Positions 36,512 through 45,351 of a stretch of 64,000 nt of DNA are shown in pieces. Every line of letters starts with the position of its first letter. Position 1 is the first letter of the stretch. The stretch is taken from assembly GCF_965656765.1 (NCBI RefSeq), contig NZ_CBFHLV010000006.1, forward strand, positions 22,491-86,490. The letters are read 5' to 3'. The notes under the pieces are model-generated. The model worked only from the letters and a program-made list of their open reading frames with translations, ran no database searches and was not told where the DNA came from. The DNA comes from Marivita sp965656765 (GTDB lineage Bacteria > Pseudomonadota > Alphaproteobacteria > Rhodobacterales > Rhodobacteraceae). The translations under genes and the position numbers were made by a program.

Positions 36512-37465
36512 TTAACGCAAACCCGCACGTTGTGCAGCACGGTCGATCGCGTCGATGACTTCGGGTTCAGCGGCGTGGTGTGGCATGTGACCAATGCCTT
36601 CAAGCACGGTCAGATTGGCGCTTGCAATTTGATTGGACAGTGGGATCGAGTGGATCGACAGGCCGACAGTCGTGTCGGCATCCCCGTGAATGATTTCGGT
36701 CGGCACAGTGATTGCGCCATAGCGCGTGTACAGCGCCTTGATTTCATCTAGCAAATTGGCCCGCTGCATCGCGTTGGCGCGCATGGTGTCGCGGCGAAGG
36801 GTCAAAGGTGCGCCAATGTGCTTTGCATACCCTTCTGGTTCGCTTTGGGGCGCAAAGACGCCTTCGATGGCGCTATCGACAACGGGGTTTGGCACAAACG
36901 CGGTGAGGGCGGGCACGACAATGGCGCTGCCCAAATCGCTTGAGGTCACTTTGTAAAAGGTGCTTAGATCGCTGTTCCACGGGTTCGACGCGGCAGCGAC
37001 GAGGATCAGAGCAGACAGGCTTTCGGGACGTTCCACAGCCCACGCAAGGGCAACAGCCCCGCCGTAGCTTTGGCCCAGAACCATGGGGTTTTGTAAGCCA
37101 AGTTGGTCTGATGCGTCCGCCAAAAGCGTCGCTTGCTCGATCAATGTGGTGCCTTCAGGATTGACCCGTTCTGTATAACCCAGACCGGGGCGGTCAAAGG
37201 CCGTTACGCGATATCGGTCCGCCAGTTTGTCGACCAAGGAAAACGTGAAATCACGCAGGTTGCCGCTGGCCCCATGGATCAGAACAATATCGGGGCCTTC
37301 GCCTTTGGTGACGTAATGCACTTGTGTGCCATTGACGATCAGGAACTGGCCTTCAGGGGGGAAACGGTTTTCCGCCACGTTTTCGCGGTAAGAGGCTGTA
37401 CAGGCTGTCGTCAAAACCAAAGCCGCCGCACACCCAAGCAGCACGCCAATCCCTTTTACAGCCAA
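36512..37465 (-). CDS. Alpha/beta hydrolase lipoprotein
   Basis: Product of 317 residues. A lipoprotein signal ends in LTTAC (C22), so the enzyme should be anchored in the membrane facing the periplasm. Fold motifs: oxyanion loop VLIHGASGNLRDF, nucleophile GQSYGG, acid in HGDADTTV, base in GIGHMPHHA. Such secreted hydrolases act on esters or lactones; substrate unknown. It lies just downstream of metA with nine bases between, so they may be cotranscribed. Confidence 0.88.
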   Translation of the reverse strand: MAVKGIGVLLGCAAALVLTTACTASYRENVAENRFPPEGQFLIVNGTQVHYVTKGEGPDIVLIHGASGNLRDFTFSLVDKLADRYRVTAFDRPGLGYTERVNPEGTTLIEQATLLADASDQLGLQNPMVLGQSYGGAVALAWAVERPESLSALILVAAASNPWNSDLSTFYKVTSSDLGSAIVVPALTAFVPNPVVDSAIEGVFAPQSEPEGYAKHIGAPLTLRRDTMRANAMQRANLLDEIKALYTRYGAITVPTEIIHGDADTTVGLSIHSIPLSNQIASANLTVLEGIGHMPHHAAEPEVIDAIDRAAQRAGLR

Positions 37466-37474
37466 AACCGCCTC

Positions 37475-38419
37475 CTATCTGTTGCGCAGATCCGTGCTGG
37501 CTGCGCCGATCTGCTCTATGTCGAACGGAGTGGTAAGGTAGATCTCTGACACCCAGTTGCCATAGAGAAGATGCGCGTGGCTGCGCCAGCGGTTCTGCGG
37601 CGGCTGTGATGGGTCGTCATTGGGATAGTAGTTGGCTGGCACATTGATTGGCGTGTCGTTGGCAACATCGCGGTCGTACTCATCCTTGAGAGTGTTGCTG
37701 TCATATTCGAAATGGTTGAACACATAGAGCGCGCGATGGTCTGGGTCTTCAACAAGACAGGGGCCGGTTTCGGGGCTGTCGATCAGAATACTCAATCCTG
37801 CATTGTCGACGTCGTCGCGCCTGATCTCTGTCCAGCGGCTGACAGGGATCACCATGTCATCAGAGAACCCGCGCAGATACGGTGATGCAGGCGCAAGGTT
37901 TCGATGTCGGACACATCCGAACGCCTTTTGTGCCAGCGCAATCTTGGGCACGTTATGGAAATGGTTGATCATCGCCATACCGCCCCAGCACACACCAAAG
38001 GTCGAGTGAACATTGGTCTGGGTCCAGTCCATGACCTGCTCCAGCTCGTCCCAATACGTGACCTCGTCAAACGGTAGGTGTTCAATTGGCGCGCCTGTGA
38101 TGATCAGGCCGTCGAATTTTTCACCGCTGTCTGCGACTTCGGAAAATGGGCGGTAAAAGCTTTCCATGTGTTCGGCTGCGGTGTTGCGCGTTTGGTGTTC
38201 GGACATACGGATCAGGTTAAATTCGATCTGCAATGGGGTCGCGCCAATCAGCCGGGCAAACTGGTTCTCGGTTTGAATCTTCTTGGGCATCAGGTTCAGC
38301 AAGGCAATCCGCAGCGGGCGGATGTCCTGTTCGCTGGCCAGTTCATCGGGAATGACCATCACGCCTTCGCGCTTGAGCACGTCATAGGCGGGCAGGTTGT
38401 TTGGCAGTTTGATGGGCAT
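37475..38419 (-). CDS. metA: Homoserine O-acyltransferase MetA, predicted acetyl-CoA specific
   Basis: Acylates homoserine in methionine synthesis. 314 residues; catalytic Cys C144 (GVCWGGMAM) and the His/Glu in FNHFEYD. The residue matching E. coli G111, which selects succinyl-CoA, is Glu here (E113 in TGAPIEHLPF). Glu at this place marks acetyl-CoA use in the Bacillus cereus enzyme. So it is probably a homoserine acetyltransferase, despite the common annotation as succinyltransferase. Three bases separate it from the upstream P-loop gene, which leaves no room for a SAM riboswitch. Confidence 0.92.
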   Translation of the reverse strand: MPIKLPNNLPAYDVLKREGVMVIPDELASEQDIRPLRIALLNLMPKKIQTENQFARLIGATPLQIEFNLIRMSEHQTRNTAAEHMESFYRPFSEVADSGEKFDGLIITGAPIEHLPFDEVTYWDELEQVMDWTQTNVHSTFGVCWGGMAMINHFHNVPKIALAQKAFGCVRHRNLAPASPYLRGFSDDMVIPVSRWTEIRRDDVDNAGLSILIDSPETGPCLVEDPDHRALYVFNHFEYDSNTLKDEYDRDVANDTPINVPANYYPNDDPSQPPQNRWRSHAHLLYGNWVSEIYLTTPFDIEQIGAASTDLRNR

Positions 38420-38422
38420 GTC

Positions 38423-39289
38423 TTACGGTCTTTTCTGGTCTAGCGCGCTTGCGATCAACATATCAAAGTTCGGTGGCGTGGCGTCTGCCATCAGATCATG
38501 GGCGTCAATGGTGACGCCCCAATGATCCGCCATCATCTGATAGCGCGGCTGGCGGTGTGCCAGGGCTTGCGCATAGGTCCATCGGATGAATGTATCTGGG
38601 TCAACTGTGTCTTCTTTGGCGTTGTTTTCGCTCAGATACTGCTGCCAAACACGGCTCAGGAATTCTGGCTGGTAGGCCATTGGTTTAGGCGCCTTGTCGA
38701 AGCGACGGATAAGTTCCTGCGTGTGGGCCTCGTCACCTTTGATCCAGACCAGCAAGGCGTGTTTCGACAGTTCGGTCAGGATCGGATCGTTGGGGTCTTC
38801 CGGATCAACCCATTCGCAGATCGACCCGCCGGTATCGCAGACGAAATGAGGATAGCCATAGATGTCCATGGACCGGTCAATGAAATAGCCTGTGTCCAGC
38901 AATGCGGCCATTTCTGCGCGGCGGAACTGGTCTTGGCGCTTGCGGTATTCAGCCATTGGCACACCGCCCTTGGCTGGATCACCTGGCTTGCCCAGGTAGG
39001 CGGCAACGGGAGCCAGATTGTCAAAGGTAAGGTTAGAGCCGATATAGATCGAGTCCGACATCAACAGGTCGCGCAGGAACGGCACTTTCATTGCTTCGCG
39101 CTTGGCGTTGTCGGCGATGTATTCGCCCATGTACCGGGTGCCGATGCGGTAATCGATGGAGTAGTGGAACCAATCACCACTGTCGCGCAACAGGTTCGAA
39201 ATATGGGTCTTGCCCAAGCCCGACATCGCAAAGAGCACAACGCGCTTTTGCGGCGCGTTCAGCCAGTCCTGTCCAGTTTCGTAGATCAT
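38423..39289 (-). CDS. P-loop kinase-like protein of unknown function, next to metA
   Basis: Product of 288 residues. The N-terminal P-loop is LFAMSGLGKTHISNLL (about 20-34), followed by WFHYSIDYRIGTRYMGEYI, as in shikimate-kinase-like or adenylate-kinase-like proteins. Other conserved-looking blocks are DTGGSICEWVDPEDP and FLSRVWQQYL. No named family. It lies three bases before metA and so is cotranscribed; a role linked to methionine or homoserine is possible but unproved. Confidence 0.75.
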   Translation of the reverse strand: MIYETGQDWLNAPQKRVVLFAMSGLGKTHISNLLRDSGDWFHYSIDYRIGTRYMGEYIADNAKREAMKVPFLRDLLMSDSIYIGSNLTFDNLAPVAAYLGKPGDPAKGGVPMAEYRKRQDQFRRAEMAALLDTGYFIDRSMDIYGYPHFVCDTGGSICEWVDPEDPNDPILTELSKHALLVWIKGDEAHTQELIRRFDKAPKPMAYQPEFLSRVWQQYLSENNAKEDTVDPDTFIRWTYAQALAHRQPRYQMMADHWGVTIDAHDLMADATPPNFDMLIASALDQKRP

Positions 39290-39347
39290 TGTGACGTCCC
39301 GTGCCCGTAAACCCGTCGTTTGGGATTAGCGATGCGGCGCGGGGGCG

Positions 39348-40259
39348 TCAAACGGTTGTGACCCTGCGCTTCCAAAGTCGCCCGTCGATGATGCTTAGGC
39401 CAAGGGCGAGCAGGGCAAAGCCCAGATACTCGCCCGGGTGCAGCGTTTCGTTGCGCACGAGCGCCCCTAGCGTGATTGCGATCGGCGGAATGAGAAGGGT
39501 GACCAGCATAAGGTTTCCGCTGCCCGCCATGGCCAGCACGCGGTAGTAAAGAAGGTAGGCCAGCGCGGTGGCGATGATCGCGTAATATCCAATGGCGGCC
39601 AAAGTTGACGGGGCAAGCGCCAGAGACGGCAAGCCTTCGACCAGCAGTACCAGCGGGATCATGCACAGCGTTGACCCAGTCAGCATGCCCGCCGCCGCAA
39701 TAACCGGGGGCACCCCACCCAGCATCTTGCGCGCCCACGCGCTGGCGAGCGCGTATGACACTGTACCAGCGACGATGGCCATTTGTGCCAGCGATGTGGT
39801 GTCGAACTGCCGAAGCGCATCCAGCCCGATTGCCAGACAGACGCCGAAGAACCCCAATCCCACACCCAAAGCTTTGCGCAGAGTCAGCTTTTCATCGGCA
39901 AAGACCAACGCGGCCACGACGATTCCAAAGATTGCCGTTGCCGCATTGAAGATCGAGGTGAGGCCGGTTGGGATGTACAGTTGGCCCCATGCCATCAGGC
40001 TAAAGGGGATGACGTTGTTCAAAACGCCCATGACAAGAAATGCGCCCCAAATCTTGGGGTCTCTGGGCAACGTCAAACGTTTGAGCAGGGCAACACCCCA
40101 CAGGACGAGCATCGCCCATCCAGTGCGGTGCAAAACGGACGTCAGCGGCCCGATTTCGTCAAGTGCGGTGCGAATGGCAAGGAACGACCCTCCCCAGATC
40201 ACACCCAACAGGACAAGTTCGGTCCACGCGCGGGTGGAGAGAGAGGTTTGTGGTGTCAT
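39348..40259 (-). CDS. EamA/DMT family transporter
   Basis: 303 residues in ten hydrophobic segments, two EamA repeats (VLLGVIWGGSFLAIR at the start; VSYALASAWARKML starting the second). Exporter of small metabolites such as amino acids in known members. Substrate unknown. The metA-side genes begin 58 bases downstream on the same strand. Confidence 0.9.
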   Translation of the reverse strand: MTPQTSLSTRAWTELVLLGVIWGGSFLAIRTALDEIGPLTSVLHRTGWAMLVLWGVALLKRLTLPRDPKIWGAFLVMGVLNNVIPFSLMAWGQLYIPTGLTSIFNAATAIFGIVVAALVFADEKLTLRKALGVGLGFFGVCLAIGLDALRQFDTTSLAQMAIVAGTVSYALASAWARKMLGGVPPVIAAAGMLTGSTLCMIPLVLLVEGLPSLALAPSTLAAIGYYAIIATALAYLLYYRVLAMAGSGNLMLVTLLIPPIAITLGALVRNETLHPGEYLGFALLALGLSIIDGRLWKRRVTTV

Positions 40260-40313
40260 GCCAGAGCAGTAGCTGGGGGGCTTTCACGACACGACCCGAA
40301 ACATGCGCAAAAC

Positions 40314-40344
40314 GCAAAAGCCCCGCCAGATGCAACCGGCGGGG
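40314..40344 (-). terminator. Terminator of the FadL-type porin gene
   Basis: On the minus strand CCCCGCC (40344-40338) pairs with GGCGGGG (40327-40321), followed by CTTTTGC. It lies 24 bases after the porin stop. The T-run is short. Confidence 0.75.
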
Positions 40345-40367
40345 TCACTCGTTAGGCTTGATACCGC

Positions 40368-41693
40368 TTAAAAGTCAACGGTCAGGGAAACGCCTATTCC
40401 GAGGGCCGTGTTGTCTTCGTATTTGACGCCCGATGCATCCTCGGCATCACCGATCCATGCGTATTCGATGCCGCCGCGCAGGGTCATGTTGTCCATTTTG
40501 TACTGACCGCCAATGCCAAGGCTGACGAATCCATCACGCGGGGCAAGCCGTGATACGGTATCGCCGTTCTGCGCTTCGTAGGTGACCTGCGCAAAACCGG
40601 ACAGATCGTCCGAAAACGCGCGCCCAACGCCAAGCTTCCAAGTGGTGCGATCATTGTCAAAGCCGGTCACAGCACCGCCTGTGGCCGTGTCGTACTGTGG
40701 CGTGCGGACTTCCCATTTGGACCATTCGGTCCATTTGACCTGACCGTACAGCAGCGTGCCTGGCGCGATCCCACTTTGGAAATCAAGCGCAACAACCTGC
40801 GGCATGGTCACTTTGGTCTCGCCTCCAGAGACGTCGATGCCAAGGCCCGGGATGCTTTCGCTGGTGCCGAAATTATGTTCGATCTCGCTCTGCCATGACA
40901 GGGCCACGCGCAGCGCGATGTCAGGGATTTCGTAAGCAACACCAAGGATTGCGCCCCAGTCGCCGACGCGGTTGCCACTGGCGTTGAATTCCATCGACGT
41001 GCCAAAATCCTGTGCCGCTGCACCAAGTGTCTGTGCTTGTCCACCCAAGGCCTGTGCTTGTGCGCCCAGGGCCTCGGCGCGGGCGCCCAGTTCCTGTGCC
41101 GTTGCCAGATCACCTGCAGCACCCGCCGCCTGCGCTTGTGCACCCAACGCCTGTGCTTCGGCACCCAAGGCTTGTGCCTGTGCGCCAAGGCCCTGAGCGT
41201 TGCGCCCAACCGAGCTTCGGACCAGAAGGTCGGGGATGGTGATATCCGCTTGGCTTTCGACATAGCGTGCGCCGGCAAAGACTGAAACGCGATCAGTGAC
41301 GCGGTATTTGCCGACAAGCGCGATTTGGTCGCTGTCCCAATCGGCGGTTAGACCGGCATAGATGCCCTGAGTGTATTCCGCACCAGCCCCGTAAGGGTTG
41401 TTGACAAACATCCCAAAGGTCAGCTTTTCGGTGAAATCGTTTTTATACGCGAGACTGTAATTGTTGTAATCGGTCAGCATGTTGCCGGTGTCGCCCTCGC
41501 CACCGCCAGCAGCAGTGAGTTCCGGGGTATATTTGCCGGACAGTTCCGGCATGACATGCGAAAAGCTTAGTTGCAGCTGGTCGTTTGTGGTGAACAAAAA
41601 TCCGTAATCGTTGTTCGACCGCTCGATCCCGCCTGCGTTCGCCGTGCCTGCTGCCACAGCAAGCGCAAAAGCGCTTGTCATCATTTTTTTCAT
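40368..41693 (-). CDS. FadL/OmpP1-type outer membrane transporter with a heptad-repeat insert
   Basis: 441-residue outer membrane beta-barrel for hydrophobic compounds such as long-chain fatty acids. A signal peptide ends at TANA (20); GGIERSNNDYGFLFTTNDQLQLSF is the FadL N-terminal hatch region, and the protein ends in Phe. Residues about 166-230 form a repeat of AQALGAx units (heptads rich in Ala, Gln, Leu, Gly), likely an extracellular or periplasmic helical hairpin not present in E. coli FadL. The DNA of this stretch is a 21-base degenerate tandem repeat. Terminator downstream. Confidence 0.9.
   Translation of the reverse strand: MKKMMTSAFALAVAAGTANAGGIERSNNDYGFLFTTNDQLQLSFSHVMPELSGKYTPELTAAGGGEGDTGNMLTDYNNYSLAYKNDFTEKLTFGMFVNNPYGAGAEYTQGIYAGLTADWDSDQIALVGKYRVTDRVSVFAGARYVESQADITIPDLLVRSSVGRNAQGLGAQAQALGAEAQALGAQAQAAGAAGDLATAQELGARAEALGAQAQALGGQAQTLGAAAQDFGTSMEFNASGNRVGDWGAILGVAYEIPDIALRVALSWQSEIEHNFGTSESIPGLGIDVSGGETKVTMPQVVALDFQSGIAPGTLLYGQVKWTEWSKWEVRTPQYDTATGGAVTGFDNDRTTWKLGVGRAFSDDLSGFAQVTYEAQNGDTVSRLAPRDGFVSLGIGGQYKMDNMTLRGGIEYAWIGDAEDASGVKYEDNTALGIGVSLTVDF
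41004..41198 (-). repeat. In-gene tandem repeat (21-base, heptad-coding)
   Basis: The FadL-type gene contains about nine degenerate 7-codon units that read AQALGAQ, AQALGAE, ARAEALGA and the like, broken once by AAGDLATAQELG. The units differ at the DNA level, so the repeat is not young. It predicts an alpha-helical coiled hairpin inside a beta-barrel protein. Confidence 0.85.
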
Positions 41694-41814
41694 TGGACCC
41701 TCATCCCTTGAGATTGAATTCTCTCATCTGCAAAAAGCGTACCTAGTTGCCTCTTGGTCGGTCAATTTTGACCGTGCGTCACTCCCGGCGTTGTGCCGTA
41801 GCGTCACAAATTTG

Positions 41815-42708
41815 TTACCGGCGGGTGGAAGACCAGATATTGTAGTAATTCGCGCCGAAGATCAGCGCAGCTCCGATTAGGACAAATGGATCAAGCGGTT
41901 CAGCGTATAGCACGACGCCGACAATGGCGATGACCGGCAAGCGGGTGAAGTCGATTGGCATCACGATAGTGGCCGGGGCAAGCGACAGCGCGGTTGTCAG
42001 ACAGAAATGCGCAACCAGACCGGCTACGGCGATCACGACCACCCAAGGGAGGTTGGACGCGGTTGGCAGGGCGATATCGCCGTCGAACCCAGCAAATCCC
42101 AGACCAAGAATCGCCTGCATCACCGTCAGGTAGAACAAGATACAGGTAATGCTTTCGGTGCGGGTCAGTTTGCGGGTGAACACGGCGGATCCCGCGAAGC
42201 CGATGGCGGCAAGCGCGGCGGTCACAAGGCCGATGTGAAAGGTTTCGGGGCTGGGTCGCGTCACGACAAGGATGCCGATAAACCCGATGACGGCCGCGAT
42301 GGCTTGGGGTTTGGTCAACCGTTCCCCCAAAACAAACGGGGCCAGCAACATGACCCACAGCGGAGCGGAAAACTCTAGTGCAAAAACCTGCGCCAATGGG
42401 ATCACGGTGATGGAGTAGAACCACAGATTTTGACCGGCGAAATGGCTGATATTGCGAATGAAATGCAGGCCTAGCTTTTGCGCCCGCACCTCGCGCAAGG
42501 TGCCCGCGACCGAGGCGACAGTGACCACGATAACGATGCCGATCATACTGCGATACATCATGATCTCGAACGTATCGAGATTGAGGCTCACAGCGCGTCC
42601 GGCGATGGCCATAGACGTAAACGACACAATGGCGCCAATCATCCACAAACAGGCGCGAATTGTGGGCGACAGCGTCACGACGCCTTCGGTGTCTGGCTGC
42701 TCAGACAT
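41815..42708 (-). CDS. EamA/DMT family transporter
   Basis: 297 residues, ten hydrophobic segments, two EamA halves (MIGAIVSFTSMAIAGRAV at the start, FAGSAVFTRKLTRTES starting the second). The ATG at 42708 lies five bases after the stop of the SH3-domain gene, so guaA, that gene and this one form a leftward run. Substrate unknown. Not similar enough to the other EamA gene at 39.3-40.3 kb to be a recent copy. Confidence 0.9.
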   Translation of the reverse strand: MSEQPDTEGVVTLSPTIRACLWMIGAIVSFTSMAIAGRAVSLNLDTFEIMMYRSMIGIVIVVTVASVAGTLREVRAQKLGLHFIRNISHFAGQNLWFYSITVIPLAQVFALEFSAPLWVMLLAPFVLGERLTKPQAIAAVIGFIGILVVTRPSPETFHIGLVTAALAAIGFAGSAVFTRKLTRTESITCILFYLTVMQAILGLGFAGFDGDIALPTASNLPWVVVIAVAGLVAHFCLTTALSLAPATIVMPIDFTRLPVIAIVGVVLYAEPLDPFVLIGAALIFGANYYNIWSSTRR

Positions 42709-42713
42709 GGTTG

Positions 42714-43337
42714 CTAGTCCCGCGGCAAGTGGCAGCAGCCGGTCAGCAACCGCCGTTTGCCCGGTGCGATCAATTGCATGGTCACGGTCCAGCCATAAGA
42801 CCGATCGCTCATTCCGTCCGAACATTCTGCGCCTGACACCGTCGCTTCGATCACCTGTGTGTTCTCGGTCGCCAGAGTAACCAAAGCAGGGCTGCCAAGC
42901 CGTCCTTCGGCAACAGTCACAGAATCGAACGCAAAATCTGTATCGCCATCAACGGGATGCGAATAACGGGCGTCTTCGCCGTACAGACCAAGCGCCCAAA
43001 ACGGTTCCGTGCCGCCACAGACCAGCCCCGCAGGCACGCTTGATGCGCCAATCGTGTTCACTTCGTCGCTGGTCAGAAAACGGGTCGCGACCCAGCCGTC
43101 GCGTTCGTTGAGCGCAATTCGTGCCCAGCGGCCCGTGGCGTCGAATTCAAACGCTTCGATCTGGCGGGCATCGTGGGCAAGATCACCGATATCCGCGCTG
43201 TTGGCCGACGGCTCCGCGCGCACATTCAGCGTGTCCGTCGCGGCAACGCCCGTCACGCGATGGTATGTTGGTTCCGCGTAGCCCCAAACGGGCAGGGTGC
43301 AGGCCACCACGATCAGTGTCGCGCGGATCACTCCCAT
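42714..43337 (-). CDS. Secreted SH3-domain / GTEPFW-domain protein
   Basis: 207-residue exported protein. A signal peptide ends near GYA (about 21). Residues about 25-95 are a bacterial SH3 domain (LNVRAEPSANSADIGDL, GWVATRFL). Residues 100-207 contain CGGTEPFWAL, the mark of COG3650-type periplasmic domains, and four further Cys. The start lies ten bases inside the guaA stop. Its role is unknown; a cell-wall or envelope sensor role is plausible for SH3 domains. Confidence 0.82.
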   Translation of the reverse strand: MGVIRATLIVVACTLPVWGYAEPTYHRVTGVAATDTLNVRAEPSANSADIGDLAHDARQIEAFEFDATGRWARIALNERDGWVATRFLTSDEVNTIGASSVPAGLVCGGTEPFWALGLYGEDARYSHPVDGDTDFAFDSVTVAEGRLGSPALVTLATENTQVIEATVSGAECSDGMSDRSYGWTVTMQLIAPGKRRLLTGCCHLPRD

Positions 43338-44899
43338 TCGATGGTGCCCGGCGGTTTGCTGGTGATGTCATACGTCACGCGGTTGATACCCTTGACCTCG
43401 TTGATGATCCGCGTGGCGGTTTCGCCAAGGAAATCATGCTCGAATGGATAGTAATCCGCAGTCATGCCATCCACCGACGTGACCGCGCGCAAAGCACATG
43501 CATAGTCATAGGTGCGCCCATCGCCCATCACGCCAACCGTGCGCACGGGCAGAATGGCGACAAAGGCCTGCCAAATCTCGTCATAGAGCCCGTGTTTGCG
43601 GATCTGGTCGATATAAACCGCATCCGCTTTGCGCAGGATCTCAAGCTTTTCTCGGGTGATCTCGCCGGGGCAGCGGATAGCAAGGCCGGGGCCGGGGAAC
43701 GGGTGACGTCCGATAAAGCTGTCCGGTAGTCCCAATTCGCGGCCCAACTCGCGCACTTCGTCTTTGAAAAGCTCGCGTAACGGTTCGACCAGTTTGAGGC
43801 CCATCTTTTCAGGCAGACCGCCAACATTATGGTGGCTCTTGATGGTCACCGACGGACCACCGCTAAACGACACGGATTCAATCACATCGGGATAGAGCGT
43901 CCCTTGAGCAAGGAATTCCGCGCCTTCGATTTCGTTTGCGTATTTCTGGAACACGTCAATGAAGAGACGACCAATGATCTTTCTCTTGGTTTCTGGGTCA
44001 CTTACGCCATCAAGCTCACCCAAAAACAACTCCTGCTCCTGCGCGTGGATCACAGACAAGTTCATGTGATCCCGGAACATGGCGACCACTTCTTCTGCCT
44101 CATTCAGGCGCAAAAGGCCGTGATCGACGAATACACAGGTTAGTTGATCGCCAATCGCATCATGCAGAAGTGCCGCCGCAACCGATGAATCTACGCCGCC
44201 TGACAGGGCACAAATGACCTTTTTGTCGCCAACCTGTTCCTTGATCTTGCGGATTGCCTCCTCGCGGTAGGCGTCCATCGTCCAGTCTCCTTTGAACCCG
44301 GCCAATTGCACAAAGTTCTGATAGAGCGTTTTACCGTTCGGCGTGTGATGAACCTCTGGATGAAACTGGACTGCATAGAAATGGCGCGACCGGTCTGCCG
44401 TAATCGCGAAAGGCGCGCCCGGAGATGTGCCTAAAACTTCGAAACCTGGAGCGATTTCAGATACATGGTCGCCGTGGCTCATCCAGACTTGCTCGCGACC
44501 CGACCCATCCATGAACCAGCCTGCCAAAACGTCGTCACGGGTGTCGGATGGCTTGACCCAAGCCCGGCCGAATTCGGCTGTTGCATGTTCGCCGGCTTCG
44601 ACCTTTCCGCCCAGGTCATGCATCATGACCTGTTGGCCGTAACAAATGCCAAGGATCGGTACGCCCAGCTCGTATGCTTTTTTGGGTGGTCGGGGGGATC
44701 CGTCGCGCATCACGCTGTCCGGGCCACCCGAAAAGATGATCGCTTTAGGTGCGAAATCGGTCAGAAACTCATCCGTCACGTTTTGGTAGGGATGAATTTC
44801 GCAATACACATTCAACTCGCGCAGGCGGCGCGCAATCAGCTGCGTTACCTGGCTGCCGAAGTCGATGATAAGAAGGCGGTCGTGTTCTGTGATGCTCAT
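43328..44899 (-). CDS. guaA: GMP synthase (glutamine-hydrolysing)
   Basis: Converts XMP to GMP. 523 residues: class I amidotransferase domain with nucleophile in ILGICYGQQVM and His in QFHPEVHH, ATP pyrophosphatase loop ALSGGVDSSVAAALLH, and the C-terminal dimer domain ending in GTIEWE. Length and motifs are standard. It overlaps the next gene by ten bases. Confidence 0.98.
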   Translation of the reverse strand: MSITEHDRLLIIDFGSQVTQLIARRLRELNVYCEIHPYQNVTDEFLTDFAPKAIIFSGGPDSVMRDGSPRPPKKAYELGVPILGICYGQQVMMHDLGGKVEAGEHATAEFGRAWVKPSDTRDDVLAGWFMDGSGREQVWMSHGDHVSEIAPGFEVLGTSPGAPFAITADRSRHFYAVQFHPEVHHTPNGKTLYQNFVQLAGFKGDWTMDAYREEAIRKIKEQVGDKKVICALSGGVDSSVAAALLHDAIGDQLTCVFVDHGLLRLNEAEEVVAMFRDHMNLSVIHAQEQELFLGELDGVSDPETKRKIIGRLFIDVFQKYANEIEGAEFLAQGTLYPDVIESVSFSGGPSVTIKSHHNVGGLPEKMGLKLVEPLRELFKDEVRELGRELGLPDSFIGRHPFPGPGLAIRCPGEITREKLEILRKADAVYIDQIRKHGLYDEIWQAFVAILPVRTVGVMGDGRTYDYACALRAVTSVDGMTADYYPFEHDFLGETATRIINEVKGINRVTYDITSKPPGTIEWE

Positions 44900-44974
44900 G
44901 GCTCCTGATAGGCAGAGCCATAGTAAATGGCAACATTCCCTATGCGTCTTGAGCCGATTGCGCGACGCGCCGCA

Positions 44975-45151
44975 TTAATTGATGCGAAATGCCATGTGCA
45001 CAATGCGCGCCCCGATGATCCAGACCAGAAAACACAGCACAATCGACACACCGAACGAGATAACCTGACCGGAAAAACCAAGCAGGGCGATTCCCAATCC
45101 TGCAATGAGAACAGCCAGCATAGCGGTGGTCTTTTTTGGGGCGTAATGCAT
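44975..45151 (-). CDS. Small two-helix membrane protein
   Basis: 58 residues: HYAPKKTTA, then two hydrophobic segments (about 10-28 and 32-52). I chose the ATG at 45151 because AGGAG stands seven bases upstream. Not recognised. It lies upstream of guaA on the same strand and is divergent from the methyltransferase gene. Confidence 0.65.
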   Translation of the reverse strand: MHYAPKKTTAMLAVLIAGLGIALLGFSGQVISFGVSIVLCFLVWIIGARIVHMAFRIN

Positions 45152-45351
45152 CTCAAACTCCTGTGGTGACGCAAAGGCCAAACCACCAAAGCCAACGATT
45201 GGTTCCGGCGGCGCTGTCGCTTTGCGGAATGTCGAATGTCGCTTTCGCAACGCACAAGCCGTTATCCGTCGCTGACGGTGTTCTGTCTCATACTATGGAG
45301 TGTCCACTGGTCACAGCACCGGACCCATTAGTATCCGCATGGAGTCGAATC

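Noticed and set aside
38420..38422. SAM riboswitch before metA, as is common in alphaproteobacteria
   Set aside because: Only three bases separate metA from the upstream gene; no room for the element.
41012..41285. Plus-strand open frames rich in Cys, Ala and Pro opposite the FadL-type gene
   Set aside because: They are shadows of the heptad-coding repeat on the other strand.
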